NCBI GenBank assembly: GCA_964548855.1
Contig: CAZJSR010000017.1
Location: forward strand, 1-39,583
Origin: UBA3206 sp964548855
GTDB taxonomy: Bacteria; Bacillota_I; Bacilli_A; Acholeplasmatales; Anaeroplasmataceae
Direction: 5' to 3'
DNA: 39,583 nt
Part shown: piece by piece, positions 33,203 to 39,583 of the stretch
Position numbering within the stretch: the stretch's first letter is position 1
Layout: every line of letters starts with the position of its first letter
The notes under the pieces: generated by a model
The model's database searches: none
Told to the model about the DNA's origin: nothing
The model's input: the letters and a program-made list of their open reading frames with translations, nothing else
Position numbers and translations under genes: made by a program

Positions 33203-34234
33203 ATAATTCATGATTAATGATATACTATTAGTAATAGTTACACATGATAGTGTTTCATAATCTTGCCATATTCTTTTAAGCCCATAATCACAAAATAAAA
33301 CATAGCCATATTCTTCTTTATTATATACTACCCTGCATAAGATAAAAGCTTTAATTTTATTCTTCCAACAATATTCATGTAGTTCTTTATTTTTTGTTTT
33401 ATAAATAGAATAATCATTACATACTTCAAAATTTTTATCTTTAAAAATCACATCTAATATTTCCTTATTAATAGGTTCTATTAAATAGTTATCTCTTTTA
33501 AATTCAGACAATATCTTTCCGTTATTTTCAAAATAATATACAGCAGAAAGTGAATAAAGGTCTGAAACATATCTAAATGTAGATTTTAATCTATTTTTTA
33601 TATCCTCTTCTTTTGTTAAACGCTTTTGAATATCTTCAATAACCACTATCATAGATTGTTTATTCTTGCTTAAATCAATATTTTTATGTTTTTCATCTAA
33701 GTAGACAATAAAACAATTTCTTCCCTTTTGTTTACCACGATAAAGTGCTTTATCTGCTTTTAAGAATAATTCATCAAATAGACTAGCATCACTAGGAAAT
33801 CTTGCGATACCTGTTGTAGCTGTAACAAATATTCTAGTATCATCTACCATGATTTCTTTTCTCATATGATCATCATATATTTTTTTAAATACCTGCCATG
33901 TAGAATCATATGTTATTTCATTAAAACTAACAATAATGAATTCATCTCCACCATATCTTCCGACAACTCCGTTACTTCCAACGGCTTCAATAAGCGAACT
34001 TCCAATAGTTTTTAAAACTATATCTCCGATTTGATGTCCATAAGAATCATTAACAAGTTTAAAATTATCGATATCAAAAATACCTATTGAAAACTCTTTT
34101 TTAAGATCAATGCATTTATGAATGAATTCTAATATATATCCCCTACTTACAGTACCTGTAAGAGAGTCTAGAATTATGTTTAAATCTTGTTGTTTAAAAT
34201 AATCATATTTATTTAACATAGACTTCGTATACAT
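33191..34234 (-). CDS. Diguanylate cyclase (GGDEF)
   Basis: 347 residues from the ATG at 34234, with GGGAG seven bases upstream. The GGDEF domain is at the N-terminus (about 22-190): SLTGTVSRGYILEF, GIFDIDNFKLVNDSYGHQIG and an intact active site GRYGGDEF. It should make cyclic di-GMP from two GTP. No RxxD inhibitory site is seen five residues before GGDEF (GSNG instead). The C-terminal half (about 200-347) resembles a GAF-like sensor fold. No membrane segment, so cytoplasmic. Having the sensor after the cyclase is unusual. GH28 follows in the same direction. Confidence 0.9.
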   Translation of the reverse strand: MYTKSMLNKYDYFKQQDLNIILDSLTGTVSRGYILEFIHKCIDLKKEFSIGIFDIDNFKLVNDSYGHQIGDIVLKTIGSSLIEAVGSNGVVGRYGGDEFIIVSFNEITYDSTWQVFKKIYDDHMRKEIMVDDTRIFVTATTGIARFPSDASLFDELFLKADKALYRGKQKGRNCFIVYLDEKHKNIDLSKNKQSMIVVIEDIQKRLTKEEDIKNRLKSTFRYVSDLYSLSAVYYFENNGKILSEFKRDNYLIEPINKEILDVIFKDKNFEVCNDYSIYKTKNKELHEYCWKNKIKAFILCRVVYNKEEYGYVLFCDYGLKRIWQDYETLSCVTITNSISLIMNYKKR

Positions 34235-34290
34235 TCTCTCACTCCCAATCAAAAGCATTATAGCACATATAGATTTTTTTGTAAATTAAT

Positions 34291-34328
34291 AATAAAAAAG
34301 TAAGAAATTTTAAATAATTTCTCACTTT
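34291..34328 (-). terminator. Terminator of the metal ATPase operon
   Basis: AAAGTAAGAAATT (34298-34310) pairs with AATTTCTCACTTT (34316-34328) with one mismatch, followed by a U-rich run on minus. It overlaps the ATPase stop codon. Confidence 0.8.
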
Positions 34329-36220
34329 TTATCTAAATATTTACTATTAACTCTTAGTGCGTTAATTATAGCAATTAATGCAACGCCTACATCTCCAAAT
34401 ACAGCAAACCACATATTAGTTATTCCAATAGCCGATAGTATTAAGATTAATAGTTTTACAATTAATGCAAAGAAAATATTTTCAAAAACAATCCTCATTG
34501 TTTTTTTTGAAATTTTTCTCGCAATAACTATAGAATTTAAGTCATCATTCATTAAAACTATATCCGAAGCCTCTATTGCAGCATCACTTCCAATTGAACC
34601 CATGGATATTCCTATATCACTTGCCATCAAAACAGGCGCATCATTAATACCATCTCCAACAAAGCATAAAGTATCTTTATTATTTAAAAGTTTATTTACT
34701 TCTTCTACTTTATTATTTGGAAGTAGGGATGATTTATATTCTGTTAAATTTAGTTTTTTAGATACATATGATGCGATTGCCTCATTATCTCCTGTTAACA
34801 TTATAGACTTAATGTTTTGTTTATTTAAAGATCCAATTAAAAGTGAAGCTTCATCTCTTATTTCATCTGCTACAACAATATAACCTAAATATTTCTTATT
34901 TAAAGCAACATGACATATACTGCCTATTTCATTTTCTTTTATATATTCTATATCATTATCTTCCATTAATAAGTGATTACCACAAAGTATTTCATACTTT
35001 CCATTTGCCGCTATTCCTTTTCCAGGGTAATTTGTAATAACAAAGTCATTTTCAATATTACTCTTGTATTCATTTTTAATGGCAATACTAATTGGGTGAT
35101 TACTATCTTTTTCAGCTATAGCTGCATATTTTAATATTTCATCTTTATTATTTTCTGGAAATATTTTAGTTACTTTGAAATTACCTTTTGTTAATGTTCC
35201 AGTTTTATCAAAAACAAAAACATTAACTTTTGATAGTTTTTCAAGGTAATTAGATCCTTTAATAAGTACTCCATGCTTTGAAGCGGCTCCTAAACCTGCA
35301 AAAAAAGATAATGGAATACTAATTACTAAAGCACAAGGGCATGAAACTACTAAAAAACTAAGTGCTCTATATATCCAGAGTGATGGGTTTTTAGTTATTA
35401 TACTTGGAATTAGCGCAAGTAACATTGCACAAATTACCACGATAGGTGTATAGAATTTTGCGAACTTAGAAATAAAATCCTCAGCATTGCTTTTTCTATT
35501 TGATGCATTTTCAACTAAATCTAATATTTTAGATACAGTAGAATCATAAAACACTTTATTAACCTTAATTTCTATTGTTGATAATAAATTAATAGAACCA
35601 CTTAGTATCTCTGCTCCTGGTAATACATCCGCTGGCATTGATTCACCTGTTAAAGCCTTAGTATCAATACTACTACATCCTTTTATAACAGTTCCATCAA
35701 GTGGTACTTTTTCACTAGGATATACTATAATTCTATCACCTATATTAACTTCTTCAGGAGATACAACTTTGATATTTTCTTCTTCTTTTAAATTTGCATA
35801 ATCTGGTCTAATATCCATAAGGCTAGTGATTGATCTTCTTGTTTTATGAACTGCATAGTTTTGAAACCATTCACCAACTTGATAAAACAAAAGAACTGCA
35901 CATCCTTCATCAAACCCCTCTATTTCGCTTCCATTAACTCCATTATATATCGCAAGAGAAAATGCACCTAATGTTGCGATAGTCATCAAGAAGTTTTCAT
36001 CAAGTACACTCCCATGAACTATATTAAAAAAAGCTTTTTTTAATACATCATATCCAATTATAATATATACTATTAAATATAGACAAAATGGTAATATAAA
36101 ACGACATTTGCCAGAAAAAACATCACCTAGTACTATAATCTTATCAACCATAAAGATAATTAAGAATAATACTAATGAAATTATTATTCTAATTAAATTC
36201 TTCTTTTGTTTTCTTGTCAT
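34322..36220 (-). CDS. P1B-type heavy-metal ATPase (Cd/Zn/Co-type)
   Basis: 632 residues from the ATG at 36220. Metal-transporting P-type ATPase: actuator TGES (ALTGESMPAD, about 193), CPC membrane motif in SCPCALVISIP (about 296), phosphorylation DKTGTLTKG (about 337), HP locus NHPISIAI (about 378), LTGDNEA (about 475) and GDGINDAPVL (about 523). The last helix has WFAVFGDVGVALIAIINALR, whose Asp is typical of the ZntA/CadA subgroup. It exports Zn2+, Cd2+, Pb2+ or Co2+ from the cytoplasm. There is no N-terminal HMA domain; one is encoded as a separate protein upstream. ArsR-type repressor at the operon head. Confidence 0.92.
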   Translation of the reverse strand: MTRKQKKNLIRIIISLVLFLIIFMVDKIIVLGDVFSGKCRFILPFCLYLIVYIIIGYDVLKKAFFNIVHGSVLDENFLMTIATLGAFSLAIYNGVNGSEIEGFDEGCAVLLFYQVGEWFQNYAVHKTRRSITSLMDIRPDYANLKEEENIKVVSPEEVNIGDRIIVYPSEKVPLDGTVIKGCSSIDTKALTGESMPADVLPGAEILSGSINLLSTIEIKVNKVFYDSTVSKILDLVENASNRKSNAEDFISKFAKFYTPIVVICAMLLALIPSIITKNPSLWIYRALSFLVVSCPCALVISIPLSFFAGLGAASKHGVLIKGSNYLEKLSKVNVFVFDKTGTLTKGNFKVTKIFPENNKDEILKYAAIAEKDSNHPISIAIKNEYKSNIENDFVITNYPGKGIAANGKYEILCGNHLLMEDNDIEYIKENEIGSICHVALNKKYLGYIVVADEIRDEASLLIGSLNKQNIKSIMLTGDNEAIASYVSKKLNLTEYKSSLLPNNKVEEVNKLLNNKDTLCFVGDGINDAPVLMASDIGISMGSIGSDAAIEASDIVLMNDDLNSIVIARKISKKTMRIVFENIFFALIVKLLILILSAIGITNMWFAVFGDVGVALIAIINALRVNSKYLDKK

Positions 36221-36227
36221 ATAATCA

Positions 36228-36443
36228 CTATCTTTCAATTAAGAAGTCAGGTTCAATCTTTTTAGCAGTTTTTAACACTTTTTTCAGTATATCATCAAAT
36301 TTCTCATCTTCTATATCTATTGTCATCTTTTGTGTCATAAAGTTAATAATACACTCATTTACATCTTCTAATTTATTAATTGCATCTTCACACTTTTTTG
36401 CACATACTGCACAATCAACTTCAATCTTAAATGTTTTTTTCAT
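36228..36443 (-). CDS. Free-standing heavy-metal-associated (HMA) protein
   Basis: 71 residues with the ferredoxin-like HMA fold. The metal loop is VDCAVCAKKCEDAI: the usual GMTCxxC is replaced by DCAVCAKKC, giving three cysteines. It lies between the ArsR gene and the ATPase gene, which lacks its own HMA domain, so it is probably the detached metal-binding domain or a chaperone delivering metal to the pump. AGAAGGAGAG precedes the ATG. Its stop lies seven bases before the ATPase start. Confidence 0.9.
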   Translation of the reverse strand: MKKTFKIEVDCAVCAKKCEDAINKLEDVNECIINFMTQKMTIDIEDEKFDDILKKVLKTAKKIEPDFLIER

Positions 36444-36457
36444 AAAAATCTCTCCTT

Positions 36458-36790
36458 CTATTCATTAACATGTGATAATCCACATTCTATAATTTGAATA
36501 ACATGTTCATCATCTAAAGAATAAAATACTTCTTTTCCAACTTTTCTTGTTTTAACAAGTTTTGATGTTCTTAATATTCTTAACTGATGACTTATTGCTG
36601 ATACGCTCATACCAAGAATTAAAGAAATATCACAAACACAAAGTTCACTTATTTCAAGACAACTTAATATTTTCATTCTAGTAGAATCGCCAAAAACTTT
36701 AAACAACTCTGCAAGATCGTATATAGTACTTTCATCTTCTAATTTATTTTTTACATTTTCAACTAAATCATTATGAATTATATCAAGCAT
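36458..36790 (-). CDS. ArsR/SmtB-family metal-sensing repressor
   Basis: 110 residues from the ATG at 36790 (GGAGGTG upstream). Winged helix: LFKVFGDSTRMKILSCLEIS, then ELCVCDISLILGMSVSAISHQLRILR, with the alpha-3N ELCVCD metal motif as in ArsR/CadC. The C-terminal helix has IIECGLSHVNE, with Cys, His and Glu that could form the alpha-5 site typical of Zn sensors such as SmtB. Metal binding releases it from DNA. Its own promoter contains a perfect dyad. First gene of the operon arsR-HMA-ATPase. Confidence 0.93.
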   Translation of the reverse strand: MLDIIHNDLVENVKNKLEDESTIYDLAELFKVFGDSTRMKILSCLEISELCVCDISLILGMSVSAISHQLRILRTSKLVKTRKVGKEVFYSLDDEHVIQIIECGLSHVNE

Positions 36791-36805
36791 AACACACCTC
36801 CACAT

Positions 36806-36829
36806 TTGAACAATCATTCAATTGTTCAA
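36806..36829 (-). promoter_or_regulatory. ArsR operator
   Basis: TTGAACAAT (36806-36814) and its exact complement ATTGTTCAA (36821-36829) around a 6-bp centre. This is the TGAACA-N-TGTTCA type bound by ArsR/SmtB proteins, sitting just downstream of the -10. Confidence 0.85.
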
Positions 36830-36833
36830 CTAT

Positions 36834-36862
36834 ATTATATGCTTATACTCTATTTATGTCAA
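36834..36862 (-). promoter_or_regulatory. Promoter of the arsR-HMA-ATPase operon
   Basis: On minus: TTGACA (36857-36862), 17-bp spacer, TATAAT (36834-36839): full consensus in both boxes. Confidence 0.9.
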
Positions 36863-36870
36863 GTAAAATA

Positions 36871-36900
36871 AAAAAAATAAAAATCACCCGTAGGTGATTT
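36871..36900 (-). terminator. Terminator of the AAA-ATPase gene
   Basis: AAATCACC (36881-36888), loop CGTA, GGTGATTT (36893-36900), then a long U run on minus. Nearly identical to the terminator at 38528-38557. Confidence 0.85.
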
Positions 36901-38469
36901 CTATATTTCTATCTCTTCTATAACTGTACTATGCTTCATTGAATCATCATAATTTATACCAACTAGTATTACTTTACCATGATATTCATCTAATAAAGAA
37001 TGGTATTCTTTATTCTTTATTTGTTCTATAGCTACGCTAGCTTCTTTATTATATTTAAGTTCAACAATTATAGCCGGCCCATCATTTCTTGGTATATATA
37101 TTATATCTGCTCTACCTTTAATATTAGATTTTTCTTTATGCATATAATGAGTACTTCTTAATGTATTAAAAGAAAAAATAGTAAGCAATTCTAATACTTG
37201 TTCATTATTTTTATTTAATGCATTCGCATATAATTCATGATTTTTATCTAATATTTTATTAATAGTATTAGAATCTTTATTATATAATGCTTTTACTGCT
37301 GACAAAGAATCATTTATTGGCTCATATAAATCAAACCATTCTAGTTCATCTAACGCTATTTCTAATTCATTTTTTATTTCATAATTAGGTATATAACATT
37401 CTTTATTCAATGAATCATATGTTAAATATCCTAAATGGATTAATAAAGTTAATACATCATCTTTACTATTTATTATACTAATATCATTATTAAATTTTCG
37501 AATTTTAACACTTACTGAAGTATCAGCTAACATTTTAACTAATTCTTCCTTTAAATCTTTATCCTTAAATGATAAATAATGTACTACATTTTCTAAAGCT
37601 GAAGTAGATACCCAGTAATCATCATATTCTCTATTAGTTATAGCTTCTACTACTGATTTTGGATTATATAATTCTATTCCATCTAGATTATATCCATCAT
37701 ACCATCTTTTCATCTCTTTATAGTCCATGTTATACTTTTCACATAGACCTATTACTTCATCTTTAGTAAATCCAATATATTCTGATAAGGGTTTTGAACG
37801 TAACATTGTATATTCACTAAAATTATTTAATGCTGATTCTGTATTATATCTTTTTATTGGTAATATTCCTGTCATATATACTAAATCTATACAAGTAGAA
37901 GTATCTGAAGCTTTAAATAAACTTCTAAGTAACATTATATAATCATCTTTTAGTTTATTATTACTAGATTCTCTAAATACTACATCCCATTCATCTATTA
38001 AGAATATGAATGTTTCTTTTGTATTGTTATATATTTTCCTAATAGAATCAGCTAAAGTCTTTTCGCTTTCTGTTAAAACATTTGGATATGATTCATCTAA
38101 ATCTTTAATAATTCTTTCAGTTAATTCTACTGTAAAGTTATCTTTATTACTTATAGTAGAATATAATGATGCCATATCTATCCATATAACATTATGTTTA
38201 TTTAGATGTTCTTTATAGTTTGGTTCTTGTGATATTTTTAAAGAGGCAAATAATTCTTTTGAATTCGCTCCTTTTGAATAATATGCATTGAGCATACTTA
38301 AGGCCATTGTTTTTCCAAAACGACGTGGTCTTGTTATACACATAAATTTACTATTACTTTTTTTCATATATAAATTCGTATAATTTAACAATAAACTTTT
38401 ATCAATATAAATCATATTTTCTTTATCTTGAATAAATCTACTATTATCTTGATTTAAATAATTCGCCAT
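36901..38469 (-). CDS. AAA-ATPase with C-terminal PD-(D/E)XK nuclease-like domain
   Basis: 522 residues of the AAA-ATPase_like plus DUF1703 type. Near the N-terminus YIDKSLLL then CITRPRRFGKTMALSMLNAY (Walker A variant RRFGKT, about 48-60); Walker B FLIDEWDVVF (about 158). The C-terminal domain has GRADIIYIPR and AIIVELKY (about 455-480), giving the D...ExK of a PD-(D/E)XK fold. Such genes are present in many copies in gut Bacteroidota and Bacillota; their function is unknown, with mobile or defence roles suggested. AGGTGAT precedes the ATG, and TATACT at about 38500 is a possible -10. It is flanked by near-identical terminators. Confidence 0.88.
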   Translation of the reverse strand: MANYLNQDNSRFIQDKENMIYIDKSLLLNYTNLYMKKSNSKFMCITRPRRFGKTMALSMLNAYYSKGANSKELFASLKISQEPNYKEHLNKHNVIWIDMASLYSTISNKDNFTVELTERIIKDLDESYPNVLTESEKTLADSIRKIYNNTKETFIFLIDEWDVVFRESSNNKLKDDYIMLLRSLFKASDTSTCIDLVYMTGILPIKRYNTESALNNFSEYTMLRSKPLSEYIGFTKDEVIGLCEKYNMDYKEMKRWYDGYNLDGIELYNPKSVVEAITNREYDDYWVSTSALENVVHYLSFKDKDLKEELVKMLADTSVSVKIRKFNNDISIINSKDDVLTLLIHLGYLTYDSLNKECYIPNYEIKNELEIALDELEWFDLYEPINDSLSAVKALYNKDSNTINKILDKNHELYANALNKNNEQVLELLTIFSFNTLRSTHYMHKEKSNIKGRADIIYIPRNDGPAIIVELKYNKEASVAIEQIKNKEYHSLLDEYHGKVILVGINYDDSMKHSTVIEEIEI

Positions 38470-38527
38470 AATATCACCTGACCTCGTAAATATAGTATAC
38501 CATACTTGATTAATTTATTCTATTATG

Positions 38528-38557
38528 TACAAAATAAAAATCACCCAAAGGTGATTT
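38528..38557 (-). terminator. Second copy of the AAA-ATPase terminator
   Basis: AAATCACC (38538-38545), loop CAAA, GGTGATTT (38550-38557), followed on minus by TTTTATTTTG. The flanks also match the copy at 36871-36900. It has no intact gene directly upstream. Confidence 0.8.
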
Positions 38558-38614
38558 CTATATTCTTGTAATTATTTTACTTTATAAAAATAACGTTAAA
38601 TGTTAATATTACGA

Positions 38615-38775
38615 TCAACAAAAAACTTCAAATTCATCGCATTCTTCATTTCTATAATATCTATATTTACAATTTATTTAAGTGCTTCGCTCACATTTTT
38701 TACATTTGGTACCAAAATAGGATTTAATCTTTCGCTCTAGTTAAGTCACGAAATTTAAATAAATCGCAATTATTA
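38615..38775 (-). pseudogene. Decayed zinc-ribbon-like remnant
   Basis: The minus strand reads FGTKCKKCERST, then a TAA, then INCKYRYYRNEECDEFEVFC and TGA at 38615-38617: two CxxC-like pairs in one frame interrupted by a stop. A shifted frame just upstream reads NCDLFKFRDLTRAKD. Cysteine spacing suggests a small zinc-binding protein that has decayed. No start or ribosome site. In the rest of the 38558-38898 gap I see only a 25-codon minus frame beginning METYILTVSK, without support. Confidence 0.35.
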
Positions 38776-38898
38776 ATTAGTTGTTATCTCATCATTATAC
38801 ATTGAAATTACACTATTTATCTTAGAAACAGTTAGAATATATGTCTCCATTTTATAACATAATGATAATATTTTTTTAAATCTATATTACCATTTATA

Positions 38899-39573
38899 TC
38901 ATTTTTTGATAGAGATATTTCCGTTATAAATACCTGAATCAACTAATTCTTTTATAAATTGTTCATTCTCTTTTTCTATTTTTTCAAGAAATTTTATAGT
39001 AGCATTCGAAGGTTCTCTATCAACAAATCTATAAAATTCAGTTCCACTTTTAGAAAAAATCGTTAACATTGACATCACTATCGAATATCTTTGACCATCT
39101 TGATTAAAACTCTTTATTACATCATAAACATCTTGAAAGCTCTCTCCAGTTTCCAATAATTCCATACATTGAAGAGCTTCTTCTATATCCTTTCCATAAT
39201 ATGAATCCTCAACACGAATTTCAATATATTCTTCCCATTTTTTATATCTTTGTGGATAAATATATTTTTCCCCTTGTTTAATATATTCTGGAATCTTTTT
39301 TCTTGTCTCTTCTTTTTTAAGTTCTTCTTTTTTAAGTTTTTCTTGATGCGCCCATTCTTCGTATTCATCTCTAGTTACTCCTGTTAATCTAATATAAACT
39401 GAATCAGCATCATCTAACAATGAATAAAAAGTTTCATTGTTATAATCAAATGAATAATTTTCACCTAATTCTTTATGATAGGATATTGCACCTAATAATA
39501 TATTTATATTCCTTATATGTTTGTCATACTTAATCGCTTTACTTTTAATTTCTTCTATTTCTTTTTCAGTCAT
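38899..39573 (-). CDS. Charged helical protein, unknown
   Basis: 224 residues, complete at both ends; AGGTG lies seven bases before ATG 39573, ten bases from the window end. Very rich in Glu and Lys. A Lys/Glu run around 86-105 (EKLKKEELKKEETRKK) is a likely helix or short coiled coil. Aromatic segments before and after (YEEWAHQ; YPQRYKKWEEYIEIRVEDSY) suggest two small helical domains. No membrane segment and no catalytic motif recognised. Genes further upstream lie outside the window. Confidence 0.65.
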   Translation of the reverse strand: MTEKEIEEIKSKAIKYDKHIRNINILLGAISYHKELGENYSFDYNNETFYSLLDDADSVYIRLTGVTRDEYEEWAHQEKLKKEELKKEETRKKIPEYIKQGEKYIYPQRYKKWEEYIEIRVEDSYYGKDIEEALQCMELLETGESFQDVYDVIKSFNQDGQRYSIVMSMLTIFSKSGTEFYRFVDREPSNATIKFLEKIEKENEQFIKELVDSGIYNGNISIKK

Positions 39574-39583
39574 AATTACACCT

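Noticed and set aside
1..39583. Mycoplasma genetic code (TGA as Trp)
   Set aside because: Trp is encoded by TGG throughout and TGA ends genes such as spoVS, so the standard bacterial code applies.

Overview
The window is strongly A+T-rich and comes from a low-GC Gram-positive bacterium (Bacillota). Genes for SpoVS, RNase Y, YmdB, MiaB and a YlbF/YmcA protein follow the order known from Bacillus (rny-ymdB-spoVS-[tdh-kbl missing]-miaB-ymcA). TGG encodes Trp and TGA and TAG are both used as stops, so the code is standard bacterial, not mycoplasma code 4. Together with xylose isomerase/xylulokinase, an intracellular-type polygalacturonase and a multi-copy-type AAA-ATPase/nuclease, this fits an uncultured gut-type Bacilli relative. 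I cannot name a species. Almost every gene is on the minus strand; only a radical SAM gene (13515-14441) and a DtxR-like regulator (28307-28684) are on plus. No tRNA, rRNA, CRISPR array or intact transposase is visible.

Layout. 1-4204: a MarR-controlled heterodimeric ABC exporter with a 20-bp palindrome inside its promoter. 4223-6796: a decaying patch with a broken AlbA/HATPase regulator, a frameshifted small zinc-ribbon-like gene and an intact AlbA-type regulator carrying 12-bp repeats in both its promoter and its coding sequence. 6900-13388: housekeeping genes (RlmCD-type methyltransferase, envelope proteins, PdaA-like deacetylase, YihY, acetate kinase with the YtxK-like gene upstream of it). 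13515-16788: YtqA-type radical SAM protein, then acpP followed by a catalytically dead leucyl-tRNA synthetase paralogue. 17151-17778: DUF3791-type small-protein cassette, partly decayed. 17807-20615: xylB-xylA. 20709-25413: miaB-ymcA, spoVS and rny-ymdB. 25470-28243: a possible plus-strand small RNA, a GT2 glycosyltransferase, and an operon of a tiny membrane protein, an AAC(3)/YokD-like acetyltransferase and an unknown protein. 28307-29749: DtxR-like regulator facing a DUF3793-flavodoxin operon with two strong dyads. 29753-34234: mnmA, uppP, GH28 polygalacturonase, diguanylate cyclase. 34322-36862: ArsR, free-standing HMA protein and P1B-type metal ATPase. 36871-39573: AAA-ATPase/PD-(D/E)XK protein bracketed by two near-identical terminators, a decayed zinc-ribbon-like remnant, and an unknown charged protein.

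The most notable item is the LeuRS paralogue at 14434-16461. It keeps the overall LeuRS fold order but has lost HIGH, KMSKS, the SRQRYWG-type motif, zinc cysteines and the C-terminal domain. It has no room for a promoter of its own and appears to be expressed by read-through from acpP. Second are the matched TGTCACT repeats of the AlbA-type regulator, which look like an autoregulatory operator duplicated inside the gene.
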